This document shows, in pieces, positions 6,601-14,421 of a stretch of 15,053 bases of DNA. The notes beneath the pieces were generated by a model that saw only the letters and a program-made list of their open reading frames with translations, was not told the DNA's origin and did not search any database. Both the position numbers and the translations under genes were made by a program. The stretch comes from CAYVKM01 sp964452045 (lineage in GTDB: Bacteria > Calditrichota > Calditrichia > RBG-13-44-9). The first letter of the stretch is position 1, and every line of letters starts with the position of its first letter. The stretch is from positions 1 through 15,053 of the forward strand of contig CAYVKM010000089.1 of NCBI GenBank assembly GCA_964452045.1, given 5' to 3'.

Positions 6601-7949
6601 TCAGTCTCCGGTTTTTCAACTAGTTCTATATCACTCAACTTTAACTTTAGGTCTTTTATCTTCGATTTGGGGATCAGATAGACCGAATCGTACTGATTGG
6701 TCATGGTATAAACATTGTCCCCAACTATTTTTCCCAATTTCACCTGGATTATCAAATTCTCCCAGTTATACAGGGAAATCTGCAAGCTGGGTTTGGCCAG
6801 CCCATACTTCGCCGGGTCGATATTCCCGTCCTTAACAAATTCGGAAATATTGGTATAATCCAGTTTGGAAAAGTAGGGCTGGATCTTGTTGGCATCCAGC
6901 GGCTTTCCACCCACTTCATCCAGCCACCAATTATTGCTGGTATCTTTGACGCAGGAAATGAGCGAATCCCCATAGGCAATTATAATCCGGTCCACTTCAC
7001 TTCGGTTAAAGGATGCCAGATCTTTACTGCGGAAATCAGTCGCCTTTTCTTCCAAGTCCTTCACCAGGGAGGAATCAATCTCGAAAATTGGTTTTCGGTC
7101 TTCATCCTTGCCATAATATTTGCCATTTATCTTATGGCTGATCATCAGATCTCTCTGACCCATATCCTGCCCCAGAGCTAAAGTTACCTGGAAAGCCGGT
7201 CGGGTTAATCCGAATTTCCTCAGCTCCTTGCCGTCCTCATCCACAAAAGCTTTCACCCGGTTATTTTCCAGTTTACTTAACAGGCTGCTGACTTTGGAGT
7301 TATCTGCGGGACGGTCGATATTTTTTAACAGCCAGTCCGAACCGCCATCTTTATCAATATTAATAGTCGCGTGCGGATTTTTGATGGTAATTGTCCGGAC
7401 ATCCGCCCGCTGGAAATGGAGCATTTTTTTATCCCGGATATCAAACAATTTTTTCTCAAACTGACTTTTGATACTCTGGCTGACGGTAAATAATGAGGTA
7501 TCGCTTCTGGTGGCAAAGACATTCGCACCAACCGGGGTTTTATCGCCAAACCTCAGAGAATCCTGCTCTCCCTGATGATCTCCTACCTTTACGACCACTG
7601 ACTGGCTACCCAATCCATATTGGGCTAACTCCTTCGGTTGAACCCCAAAGGCATTTTCTTTTTTGGCACCAAATAATGAAGTGAGCATTGAGTTTACGGT
7701 GCTTCCATCGGCCTCGGTTTCCAGGGGTTTTTGGATTTCCCACTCACCGTTTACTTTTTTCAAGAAAAAGCTACCATTTATATTGTGGAATTGCAATACA
7801 TCCACACTGTCTTTCGGGATGGTGAAGACTTGTTTAGCCTGCTCCTCAGCTTTTTCCTTTTTCGAATGCTGCTTCACTTCCACGATATAGACATATCCTG
7901 CCAGTACGGCAAAAACAAACAGAAGAATCACCGTGTTTCTGATTTTCAT
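6588..7949 (-). CDS. DUF4340 protein with three internal repeats
   Basis: A 453-residue protein with one N-terminal TM helix (about 6-24) and a large extracytoplasmic part. DUF4340 proteins regularly follow a GldG-like auxiliary protein in ABC operons, as here; their biochemical role is not known. Three repeats with a period of about 136 residues are visible: W70, W206 and W342 each open a W-x-(I/L) strand, and each unit reaches (Q/K)-(Y/F)-G-L at 110-113, 245-248 and 381-384, usually followed by a proline. The linking strands SVDVLQF, DVRTITI and EVDRIII also keep this period. The start ATG has a strong GGAGGA ribosome binding site. The gene follows the gldG-like gene after 63 bases, and its product is probably a membrane-anchored partner of the ABC complex. 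Confidence 0.85.
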   Translation of the reverse strand: MKIRNTVILLFVFAVLAGYVYIVEVKQHSKKEKAEEQAKQVFTIPKDSVDVLQFHNINGSFFLKKVNGEWEIQKPLETEADGSTVNSMLTSLFGAKKENAFGVQPKELAQYGLGSQSVVVKVGDHQGEQDSLRFGDKTPVGANVFATRSDTSLFTVSQSIKSQFEKKLFDIRDKKMLHFQRADVRTITIKNPHATINIDKDGGSDWLLKNIDRPADNSKVSSLLSKLENNRVKAFVDEDGKELRKFGLTRPAFQVTLALGQDMGQRDLMISHKINGKYYGKDEDRKPIFEIDSSLVKDLEEKATDFRSKDLASFNRSEVDRIIIAYGDSLISCVKDTSNNWWLDEVGGKPLDANKIQPYFSKLDYTNISEFVKDGNIDPAKYGLAKPSLQISLYNWENLIIQVKLGKIVGDNVYTMTNQYDSVYLIPKSKIKDLKLKLSDIELVEKPETEPAS

Positions 7950-8012
7950 TTCTTTCCTCCGGAATACTTCATTGCCATTGGATTTTTCAGATTAAATTTC
8001 ATCCAGCATTAA

Positions 8013-9521
8013 CTATCGTCTTTTAAAATAGACCGTTACCCCGCCAATGACGATGAGCAGCGGCAGTGCGATGACGCTCAGGTAAAGAATAACCTTACTG
8101 TCTTTGGCAGTCAGACTCACCCGACTGTCATTGATCTCTTTCGGCCGGATGGTAATCATATCCTCTTCTTCCGCCATCCAGTTGACCATATTCAAAAACA
8201 TATCGTAATTGCCGGAATTTTTGATGTAGGCATTGTCCGCAAAATCCGAATCCCCGATCACCATCACTTCTGCTTTCTTATTATTGCCCACCGTTTTGGT
8301 GGAAACTACGGCCAATGGTACCGGCCCTTTGATATCCTTATCCGCATTGTAACCGACATTGCGATTCTGGTAATCGGATTCCGCCCAGCTGCTCGCCGAA
8401 CTTTTAAATAGTACCGTCGGGGTAAAACCACTTTCGCCCTCAGTACTGGTTTCCACTGCCCGCGCCCTGGGATAGAAGGTCATCACGCCAAAATCTTTAA
8501 ACATATCGTGATCTTCATATTTACTCACCAGGGGTATTTCCGGTCCCATGCCAAATAACTGACCGACACCGGAGGCATCCACCACCAGGTTATCTCCCAA
8601 TTTCACTTTGTATTGTTCCAGGAACGGAATAATATTGGTATTCACCATGGGATCGACCATGGCCATTAACTTACCGCCATCATCCACATACTTTTTCAGG
8701 GTATCGAGCTCAAACGGGAAAAAATTACTGGTTGGGCCGGCGATGATGAGCACCGAGCAATCTTTGGGAATATGCTTTTCCTGGGCAAGATTAAGCTTAT
8801 TCACCTGGTAATTTTCGTTCTTGATTCCGTCCACTGCAGTCTGATAACCTTGCTGTCCGGTATCGTCAATGCCATGCTCACCATGTCCCTGCAGAAAATA
8901 GATAACTTTATCCAGTTCCCGGGTCACTTTGATAATCGCATTGGTCAGGTTGCTTTCGCTCAATTCATCCAGGGTTTCCTTCTTGTTACCGCTTTCCACC
9001 ACCACCGTATTATACTGGGTCACATTAAACTGCCGGGCCAGTTGCGGTTTCTGGTTCGGATCGACGAATTCATATTTAATATGTTTTGAACGAAAAGCGT
9101 ACTCCTCCAGCAGGTCTTTTGCCATGGTCTCGTCGGACTTTTTATAGAACGCATAAATCGTTACATCCTTATTCAGATCGTTCAAAACAGATTTGGTTTG
9201 TTCGGCCAGGCTGTACAATCCCTGGGATGTGAGATCTGCACGGGCATTATGCCGGTCGGTAATAAAGGCAACCAGAATTATGATGCCAAATACGATAAGG
9301 GCCGAAAGTAAGGAATTTGCACCATATTTGATGGTACGGATGCTCATCTTTTTCTGACGAAATTGCAGCCGGTAATAAATTGATACCGCACTGATTAGCA
9401 CACCCAGAATCAATGAGATGGTTGACACCCAATCCCATATCTGATTCAGGGAAAAGTTGACAAAGCTATAAAGGAAAAGAACAATACCAACAATCAGGGC
9501 TATGTTTACATATCGTTTCAT
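8013..9521 (-). CDS. GldG-like ABC transporter auxiliary membrane protein
   Basis: A 502-residue protein of the ABC_transp_aux / GldG type. It has three N-terminal TM helices (about 5-21, 33-51 and 68-88), a large extracytoplasmic domain (about 92-470) and a C-terminal TM helix (about 477-497) with a short basic end (YFKRR). Family marks are ADLTSQGLYSLAEQTKSVL (95-113), IYFLQGHGEHG (207-217) and VMVIGDSDFADN near the end of the domain. In Flavobacterium, GldG works with GldA and GldF as an ABC complex needed for gliding, but relatives occur widely in non-gliding bacteria, so gliding must not be assumed. The ATG is preceded by AGGAGG at a rather long distance of ten bases. This site is complementary to the sequence around the permease stop codon. 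Confidence 0.88.
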   Translation of the reverse strand: MKRYVNIALIVGIVLFLYSFVNFSLNQIWDWVSTISLILGVLISAVSIYYRLQFRQKKMSIRTIKYGANSLLSALIVFGIIILVAFITDRHNARADLTSQGLYSLAEQTKSVLNDLNKDVTIYAFYKKSDETMAKDLLEEYAFRSKHIKYEFVDPNQKPQLARQFNVTQYNTVVVESGNKKETLDELSESNLTNAIIKVTRELDKVIYFLQGHGEHGIDDTGQQGYQTAVDGIKNENYQVNKLNLAQEKHIPKDCSVLIIAGPTSNFFPFELDTLKKYVDDGGKLMAMVDPMVNTNIIPFLEQYKVKLGDNLVVDASGVGQLFGMGPEIPLVSKYEDHDMFKDFGVMTFYPRARAVETSTEGESGFTPTVLFKSSASSWAESDYQNRNVGYNADKDIKGPVPLAVVSTKTVGNNKKAEVMVIGDSDFADNAYIKNSGNYDMFLNMVNWMAEEEDMITIRPKEINDSRVSLTAKDSKVILYLSVIALPLLIVIGGVTVYFKRR

Positions 9522-9531
9522 TTATTCTCTT

Positions 9532-9593
9532 TCCTCCTGATATTTTCAATTTTTTTCATCATAAATTAATAATTCTTATTCTCCGATCAGGAG
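9532..9593 (-). promoter_or_regulatory. Ribosome binding site of the gldG-like gene, complementary to the permease stop region
   Basis: In the transcript CTCCTGAT (9593-9586), which contains the permease stop TGA, is a perfect eight-base complement of ATCAGGAG (9541-9534), which contains most of the AGGAGG ribosome binding site (9537-9532). Forty-four bases separate the arms. A competing local hairpin, CTCC with GGAG just after the stop (9593-9581), would free the site. Ribosomes ending on the permease gene would melt the pairing, which would couple the two genes. The complementarity is seen; the regulation is inferred. Confidence 0.35.
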
Positions 9594-10369
9594 CGCCATT
9601 TAATTGATTCCACTGATTTCAGAGTGAGATAAACTCCCATCGTGCAGAATAACAGGTAATAGAAAATATTTTTGGAATCGATGACGCCCTGGGCGAAATC
9701 TTCAAAATGGTTTATGATCGATAAATAGTTTAACACCCCCGCCAGACCGGGTCCGGAAAAATTTGCCGCCCAACCGATAACCCAGAGCAGAAGCGACAAG
9801 CCAAATCCACCGATTGCGGCAATAATCTGGTTTTCAGTCAGGGACGAAATAAATAGTCCACCCGAGATAAATGCACTCCCCAATAAAAGGAGCCCGAGAT
9901 AACCGGATAAAACCGGTCCAAGCTCCGGGCTGCCGTAAATAAAGAGTAAACCGGTAAACAACATAGTAGGTATAAGCATGATAATATAGAATACGATTCC
10001 GGCAAAAAATTTACCCAGAACTATATTGGTTACTGAGAGCGGGGTAGTATAAAGCAGTTCTACCGTACCAGATTTTTTCTCCTCAGAGTAAAGTCTCATG
10101 GTCACCAGAGGCAGCACAAAAAGTGAAATGAGTGCCAGATTCCAGAAATAGGGTCGAATGAGCTGTAGATTGATATTAAAGCGCTGCGGTGCGGTCCGGA
10201 ACTGTTGAGAGCGGACCATATCCATAAATGCCGCTTCCACAAAGCTGCTCAGATACAGGTAAAAGAAGATGCCGGTAATTAAGGCAAAAGCCGCAATAAC
10301 GATATAAGCAATAGGTGAATAGAAAAAATGTTTTATCTCTTTTTGAAAAATGGCATATGTTTTTTTCAT
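9587..10369 (-). CDS. ABC-2 type permease, GldF-like
   Basis: A 260-residue integral membrane protein with six predicted TM helices (about 20-40, 73-92, 118-145, 153-174, 180-201 and 236-251), the normal layout of an ABC-2 permease. MRLYSEEKKSGTVELLYTTP (91-110) is the cytoplasmic coupling segment seen in GldF and related permeases, where it contacts the ATPase. The start ATG is one base after the ATPase stop, with a near-ideal GAGGAGGTG ribosome binding site inside the end of the ATPase gene, so expression of the two is tightly linked. A single permease gene implies a homodimer, or a pair with the GldG-like protein. The substrate is not visible. Confidence 0.92.
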   Translation of the reverse strand: MKKTYAIFQKEIKHFFYSPIAYIVIAAFALITGIFFYLYLSSFVEAAFMDMVRSQQFRTAPQRFNINLQLIRPYFWNLALISLFVLPLVTMRLYSEEKKSGTVELLYTTPLSVTNIVLGKFFAGIVFYIIMLIPTMLFTGLLFIYGSPELGPVLSGYLGLLLLGSAFISGGLFISSLTENQIIAAIGGFGLSLLLWVIGWAANFSGPGLAGVLNYLSIINHFEDFAQGVIDSKNIFYYLLFCTMGVYLTLKSVESIKWRS

Positions 10370-10370
10370 G

Positions 10371-11309
10371 TTAAGACACCTCCTCTTTGGTGGTCAGATG
10401 CAGGAATATTTCTTCCAGTGAGTAGGCTTCGCTGCGAAGTTCATAGAGACCCAGACCTTTATCTACCAGGGCTTTAGCCAGATCCCGGCGGATATCGCTG
10501 CCGGTTTCCAGGATATATTTAAACCGGTTGTCGGTGGCCAACTTTTTCTTATCCACTTTGGTCACTTCGCTGAATCCCTGCAGAACAGAACTGGTAGTTT
10601 TCTCATCCCCTTCGACTTCCAGTACCGTACGTTCCTGACCCTTGAGACGTCGGGTTAAATTTCCGGGTGTATCTTCCGCAACCACTTCCCCTTCATTTAT
10701 GATCACTACGCGTCCACAGGTCATTTCGACCTCCGGTAAAATATGGGTAGACAGAATAATAGTGTGATCGCCGCCCAGATTTTTAATCAATTCCCGGATT
10801 TCAATAATCTGCCGCGGATCCAGGCCAACGGTTGGTTCATCCAACACCAGGATCTCCGGGTCGTTCAATAGAGCCTGCGCCAGACCAACCCGTTGGCGAA
10901 ATCCTTTGGAAAGGCTTCCGATCACCTGACGCTGAACAGACTGCAGGGCTGCCTTTTCGATGGAAGTGTCGATGGCAGACTGTCGTTTATCCGATGGGAC
11001 TCCTTTAACCTTACTGACAAAATCAAGATATTCTGTGACCCGTAAGTCATTATACAGCGGCGGATTTTCCGGCAGATACCCGATCCGCTGCTTAATTTCC
11101 ATAGGCTGTTCCCAGATATCAAAACCACCAACCGTGGCGCTGCCCGAGGTGGGCGGCATGTAGCAGGTCAGAATTTTCATGGTGGTGGTTTTACCGGCGG
11201 CATTCGGCCCCAACAAGCCCAACACCTCTCCTTTTTGTACATCAAAGGACACATTATGTATCGCTCTGGTTTCGCCGTAATAACGTGTCAGTTCTTTCAC
11301 CTCAATCAC
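10371..11309 (-). CDS. ABC transporter ATPase, GldA-like
   Basis: A 312-residue ATPase with all catalytic motifs: Walker A GPNAAGKT (34-41, alanine at the usual third glycine, as is common in this subfamily), the Q-loop region IGYLPENPPLY (76-86) with E81 where many families have glutamine, signature LSKGFRQRVGLAQAL (133-147), Walker B ILVLDEPTVGLDP (153-165) and H-loop H189 in LSTHILPE. YLPEN-PLY is a mark of GldA-like ATPases. A C-terminal extension of about 90 residues (from about 222) follows the nucleotide-binding domain, as in other ABC-2 ATPases. The start is GTG at 11309 with GGAGGA ending six bases before it. It would drive the permease encoded next. Confidence 0.95.
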   Translation of the reverse strand: MIEVKELTRYYGETRAIHNVSFDVQKGEVLGLLGPNAAGKTTTMKILTCYMPPTSGSATVGGFDIWEQPMEIKQRIGYLPENPPLYNDLRVTEYLDFVSKVKGVPSDKRQSAIDTSIEKAALQSVQRQVIGSLSKGFRQRVGLAQALLNDPEILVLDEPTVGLDPRQIIEIRELIKNLGGDHTIILSTHILPEVEMTCGRVVIINEGEVVAEDTPGNLTRRLKGQERTVLEVEGDEKTTSSVLQGFSEVTKVDKKKLATDNRFKYILETGSDIRRDLAKALVDKGLGLYELRSEAYSLEEIFLHLTTKEEVS

Positions 11310-11376
11310 GGTATGTCCTCCGTCGTTTTAATGTGTTAATTTTGTTAATTAGTTTTGATTCGTTCATTTTTCTCAT
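11302..11376 (-). CDS. Possible 24-codon leader peptide before the ABC ATPase
   Basis: An ATG at 11376 opens a 24-codon frame (starting MRKMNESKLINKINTLKRRR) whose TGA (11304-11302) overlaps the GTG start of the ATPase (11309-11307). It fills almost the whole gap between the BatD-like gene and the ATPase, and the ATPase ribosome binding site lies inside it. A weak AAAGAG lies upstream. The gap is A-rich, so a short frame by chance is quite possible. If translated it would couple the ATPase start to upstream translation. Confidence 0.2.
   Translation of the reverse strand: MRKMNESKLINKINTLKRRRTYRD
11316..11321 (-). promoter_or_regulatory. Ribosome binding site supporting the GTG start of the ABC ATPase
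   Basis: GGAGGA ends six bases before GTG at 11309-11307. No in-frame ATG lies near the conserved N-terminus (IEVKELTRYYGE). Confidence 0.55.
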
Positions 11377-11387
11377 TGTATTACTCT

Positions 11388-12434
11388 TTATTCCTCAGTG
11401 ACCAATTCTGTCTTATCGGTGGATTTGACCGCTTCCGATGCATCCACTTCAATCTTATTTTCTACCGGCTCAAAAACAATTTTCGTTTCTTCAATGAATT
11501 GTTCGATCTTTTCGAAAATACTTTGCGTCTCATCCTTTTGCGGAATATACTTGGCAAATTTTACCAGATCGGACAATTCCAGAATTTCCTGTGCCTGTTG
11601 CTCCGTCTCCCGGGATAATTCCAAGTCTTTTAACGATTCAACAATTTCGTAGGTGGTTCCTTCCAGCGCTTGCACGAAAAAACGATTCTCCAGATACTGC
11701 CGCATAATTTCCGAGAGCCGGGTATACAGTAATTTGTGTTCACCGTTTTCCAGCATCTTTTCCCACCCTTGCTTAAGTTCGACCAGGGCTTCCAGGGCAA
11801 TCTCATGGGCCGGACGGATAACTTCCCTCCTAAACAGAGGGATTCCCCGCTTGCGCTGGCGGATGATATAGAGCACCAAAAGTGTCCCGGCGAGGATCAA
11901 CAATCCTGCCGCACCATACAGGATCCATCTTCGGTAATTGAAGGGAATAGTGATGGGCGGTTTAATATCTTTAATCTCAGCATCTTCCGAAGTTAAAACG
12001 CTCTTGACAAAAATCTCAATAGGTTCAGATTGGATCAACTGATACTTACGGGAGGTATCCGATTCGCTGAAAGCGACCGGAAACGGGGGAATGACAAATC
12101 TTCCGGTATCAAATACCGAAATTTCATATTTAAACTGTTGGGTGACCAGATTGTTCTCTTCTACCGGATCTTCAATATGATAATCCTTTATTTCGAACTG
12201 ACCCAGATTTGCCCCCGGACCGGGTTGTTCGATATGAAGTCCCTTCTCATGCTGGATGGTGAGGGTATAGGTAATCCGGTCTCCGATGGTGATCACGGAT
12301 TTATCCACTTCTGCCTGCACCCGGATCAGGGATTGGGCCACTAGGCCTGACGTAATCAATATCAACCCGAAAAAAACGGGCAGTAGATACGCTTTTATTG
12401 ACCAGACTTTCAGATTAATTAAATTTTTCGGCAT
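11388..12434 (-). CDS. BatD-like protein with one TM helix and a cytoplasmic helical domain
   Basis: A 348-residue protein with an N-terminal signal or anchor segment (about 15-33), a beta domain of about 130 residues (about 36-145; IRVQAEVDKSVITIGDRITY is a typical BatD-like opening), a TM helix (169-191), a basic stretch (RQRKRG) and a helical cytoplasmic domain (about 205-325) with an acidic end. It looks like a shortened BatD with one Ig-like domain, or the DUF4381-type protein often placed between DUF58 and vWA genes in MoxR operons. The order beta domain, TM helix and RPAHEIALEALVEL helix supports this. The ATG at 12434 overlaps the upstream lipoprotein gene by 20 bases. Which partner it binds is unknown. 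Confidence 0.75.
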   Translation of the reverse strand: MPKNLINLKVWSIKAYLLPVFFGLILITSGLVAQSLIRVQAEVDKSVITIGDRITYTLTIQHEKGLHIEQPGPGANLGQFEIKDYHIEDPVEENNLVTQQFKYEISVFDTGRFVIPPFPVAFSESDTSRKYQLIQSEPIEIFVKSVLTSEDAEIKDIKPPITIPFNYRRWILYGAAGLLILAGTLLVLYIIRQRKRGIPLFRREVIRPAHEIALEALVELKQGWEKMLENGEHKLLYTRLSEIMRQYLENRFFVQALEGTTYEIVESLKDLELSRETEQQAQEILELSDLVKFAKYIPQKDETQSIFEKIEQFIEETKIVFEPVENKIEVDASEAVKSTDKTELVTEE

Positions 12435-13374
12435 AAATCTTTACTTGCTCTGCCTGCATTAATCGCTCAATTAAACGGTTATAGGCTTCCTGTTGCTTTT
12501 CCTGAACAAAATCCTGGGCAACCTGTTGCTGAACCTCTTCAAAAGGCTTAATCCGTTTTACTTTGCCCTTATCATCTTTCTCGGCATATTTATCTTTATT
12601 CGCCTTATAGTAAAATTCAACATCGGCATTGGAATATTTATCCAGATTTATCTCTTTACTGATTTCCTCTTCCAGAAGTTTCTGGGCCATCAACGATTTT
12701 TCTGCTTCCAGCAATCCGGCTCGCACATCCTTGTCCTTATCCAAACCTTTACGCTTGGCAGAATCGTACAATAATTGCTGGGCAATAACACTTTTCAAAA
12801 AATCAATTTTTTGATCCTTGTTACTTATTTGTTCGCGCATATATACAGGCAGACGATTCAATTCATACTGCAAATCACCGCTGGTAAATTCCCGCTCGCC
12901 GATTTTGGCGATAACCTCACCCGGCCGGCTCTGCGGTTTTTGCGATTCATCCAGGGCAGCCGTCTGCTCGATCACCTGCTGGGCGTCGGTAGAACGCTTC
13001 AACCGTTCCAGGCATTCTACCACTTTTTTATTGGATTCCTGCTGTAAATTTGAATTGGGATAAAGGTATTTCAGGCGCAGATAATAGGCCAGGGCATTTT
13101 CATAATCGTGCAGCCGTTCGAAATAGATATTGGCCACCCTATAGGTGATATTTGCCTGCTCTTTTTCATCAAGCTGATATCTGGTCAGATAATCGGTATA
13201 TTCGTCTACCGCCTGCTGATACAACTGCTGATTGTAATATACATTTGCCAGCTCCCTTTTTTTAGCAGCCGGGATATTGGCCTTTTCCTTCGATTCACAA
13301 CCAACAATCAATAAAAATACTAAGATCAACAGGTAGACAATTTGACTCTGAAATTTTCCAAAACTGTTTTTCAT
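12415..13374 (-). CDS. Lipoprotein with TPR repeats and a SurA-like chaperone region lacking the parvulin domain
   Basis: From the ATG at 13374 this is 319 residues. It starts with a lipoprotein signal (hydrophobic YLLILVFLLIVGC, lipid-anchored Cys26), then two or three TPR-like units (about 36-110: ELANVYYNQQLYQQAVDEY, ITYRVANIYFERLHDYENAL), then a SurA/PpiC N-terminal-type helical region from about residue 148 (VIAKIGEREFTSGDLQYEL, FLKSVIAQQLLYDSAKRKG). The parvulin catalytic domain expected after YYKANKDKYAE is absent: about 15 residues later the chain enters the C-terminal helix PFEEVQQQVAQDFVQEKQQE. It is therefore probably a chaperone-like periplasmic protein without proline isomerase activity. 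An ATG at 13431 would add 19 residues and has no ribosome binding site, whereas the 13374 start has AAAGGA and gives a proper lipoprotein signal. Role in the operon unknown. Confidence 0.78.
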   Translation of the reverse strand: MKNSFGKFQSQIVYLLILVFLLIVGCESKEKANIPAAKKRELANVYYNQQLYQQAVDEYTDYLTRYQLDEKEQANITYRVANIYFERLHDYENALAYYLRLKYLYPNSNLQQESNKKVVECLERLKRSTDAQQVIEQTAALDESQKPQSRPGEVIAKIGEREFTSGDLQYELNRLPVYMREQISNKDQKIDFLKSVIAQQLLYDSAKRKGLDKDKDVRAGLLEAEKSLMAQKLLEEEISKEINLDKYSNADVEFYYKANKDKYAEKDDKGKVKRIKPFEEVQQQVAQDFVQEKQQEAYNRLIERLMQAEQVKIYAEKFN

Positions 13375-13377
13375 TTG

Positions 13378-13383
13378 TCCTTT
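13378..13383 (-). promoter_or_regulatory. Ribosome binding site that favours the internal ATG of the lipoprotein gene
   Basis: AAAGGA ends three bases before the ATG at 13374-13372. The alternative ATG at 13431 has none, and the downstream start places a lipoprotein signal at the very N-terminus. Confidence 0.55.
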
Positions 13384-13432
13384 ACACAATCCTTTTTTTG
13401 CACTGTTCCCAAATTTTTTAAAAAATATCATA

Positions 13433-14326
13433 TCAATGAAATCGTTTTGCCCTAATCCGGAAAAATCTGGTCAGGGGTTTGATATAGGATTCATGAGTAT
13501 AGATATCAATATAATCCACCCCGATTGATTTGAATAATTTCTCCAGTCCGGTTTTATCCGACAGGGCGTTCTGGGTAATCGAATCCCGGATTTCGTTTAC
13601 CGACGTATCCAGCAGGATGGTCTCCCCGGTCTCAAGGTCTTCCAGCTCCAGCAGACCAACACCCGGAAGCTGTTCTTCCAGCGGATCGATTAATCGCAAG
13701 GCTACGATATCGTGCCGGCGATTTGCTATTTGCAAATCCTTACTAAAGCTCTCGGCCATAAAATCGCTGATCAAAAAGACGGTAGACCGCCGCTTCAGAA
13801 TTTTGTTCAGGTATTCCAGCGCCACCGCAATATTAGTCTGGGAGGCTCTTTCCACCTCGCGCATGGCAGAATAGTAGAGTAATTCCCGGATAACCCGTAG
13901 AATATGTTTTCGTCCCTTTCGCGGAGCGACAAATTTTTCGATGGTATCACTAAAAATAATCAGACCGACCTTGTCATTGTTGCGAATGGCCGATGAAGCG
14001 AGCAGGGCAGCAATTTCGATGGCCACATCACCCTTCATCTGGTTTCGGCTGCCAAAACTTTCCGAGGAGCTGGCGTCGAACAGGATCATTACCGTAAGCT
14101 CGCGCTCTTCATCAAACACTTTGACGTAAGGATGATTCATGCGGGCTGAGACGTTCCAATCAATGGTCCGGACATCATCTCCCGCCTGATATTCGCGGAC
14201 TTCTGCGAATTCCATTCCCCGTCCTTTAAAGACCGAATGATATTCCCCGGCAAAAACCTCATTCACCACTCCTCTAATACTGAGGTCAATTTGCCGGACT
14301 TTTTTAAGTAGTTCTTTGGTTTCCAT
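13433..14326 (-). CDS. DUF58 protein with von Willebrand factor A-like MIDAS
   Basis: A 297-residue soluble protein. The DUF58 signature covers VFKGRGMEFAEVREYQ (32-47), GDDVRTIDWN (49-58) and SARM (60-63). A vWA-like domain follows with MIDAS D84-x-S86-x-S88 in LFDASSSESF. DUF58 proteins are the standard neighbours and presumed partners of MoxR ATPases, and this one follows MoxR after about 95 bases. I prefer the ATG at 14326, because METKELLKKVR is the usual start of this family; a TTG at 14338 would add four residues. No TM helix is seen, which distinguishes it from BatA and BatB. It may act as a cytoplasmic adaptor between MoxR and the membrane vWA proteins, which is inference. Confidence 0.9.
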   Translation of the reverse strand: METKELLKKVRQIDLSIRGVVNEVFAGEYHSVFKGRGMEFAEVREYQAGDDVRTIDWNVSARMNHPYVKVFDEERELTVMILFDASSSESFGSRNQMKGDVAIEIAALLASSAIRNNDKVGLIIFSDTIEKFVAPRKGRKHILRVIRELLYYSAMREVERASQTNIAVALEYLNKILKRRSTVFLISDFMAESFSKDLQIANRRHDIVALRLIDPLEEQLPGVGLLELEDLETGETILLDTSVNEIRDSITQNALSDKTGLEKLFKSIGVDYIDIYTHESYIKPLTRFFRIRAKRFH

Positions 14327-14421
14327 TGTTTGAATCAACTTATCAAGTTAAGACATTATAAAAATTCAGACAGACTCCTGCTTCAAAGTCATTAACTCAA
14401 AGGATAACTTAAATTATAAGT
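14327..14421 (-). promoter_or_regulatory. Gap between moxR and the DUF58 gene with two AT-rich inverted repeats
   Basis: The largest intergenic gap of the window (about 95 bases). It holds the dyads AACTTAAATTATAAGTT (14406-14422, six-base arms, reaching into the moxR stop codon) and AACTTATCAAGTT (14337-14349, five-base arms), both with AACTT/AAGTT arms. A TATAAT sits at 14360-14355 on the minus strand, but no convincing -35 element is at the usual distance. It may hold a secondary promoter or operator; nothing here is proven. Confidence 0.2.

Noticed and set aside
12795..12814. Perfect eight-base A/T hairpin (TCAAAAAA, loop TCAA, TTTTTTGA)
   Set aside because: It lies in the middle of the SurA-like coding region where the codons read a normal conserved-looking helix (KIDFLKS), so A/T-rich coding by chance is the simpler reading.
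14355..14386. TATAAT with an upstream TTGAAG as a promoter for the DUF58 gene
   Set aside because: The spacer is 20 bases, too long for a standard promoter, and the region is AT-rich. It is kept only as a remark on the gap.
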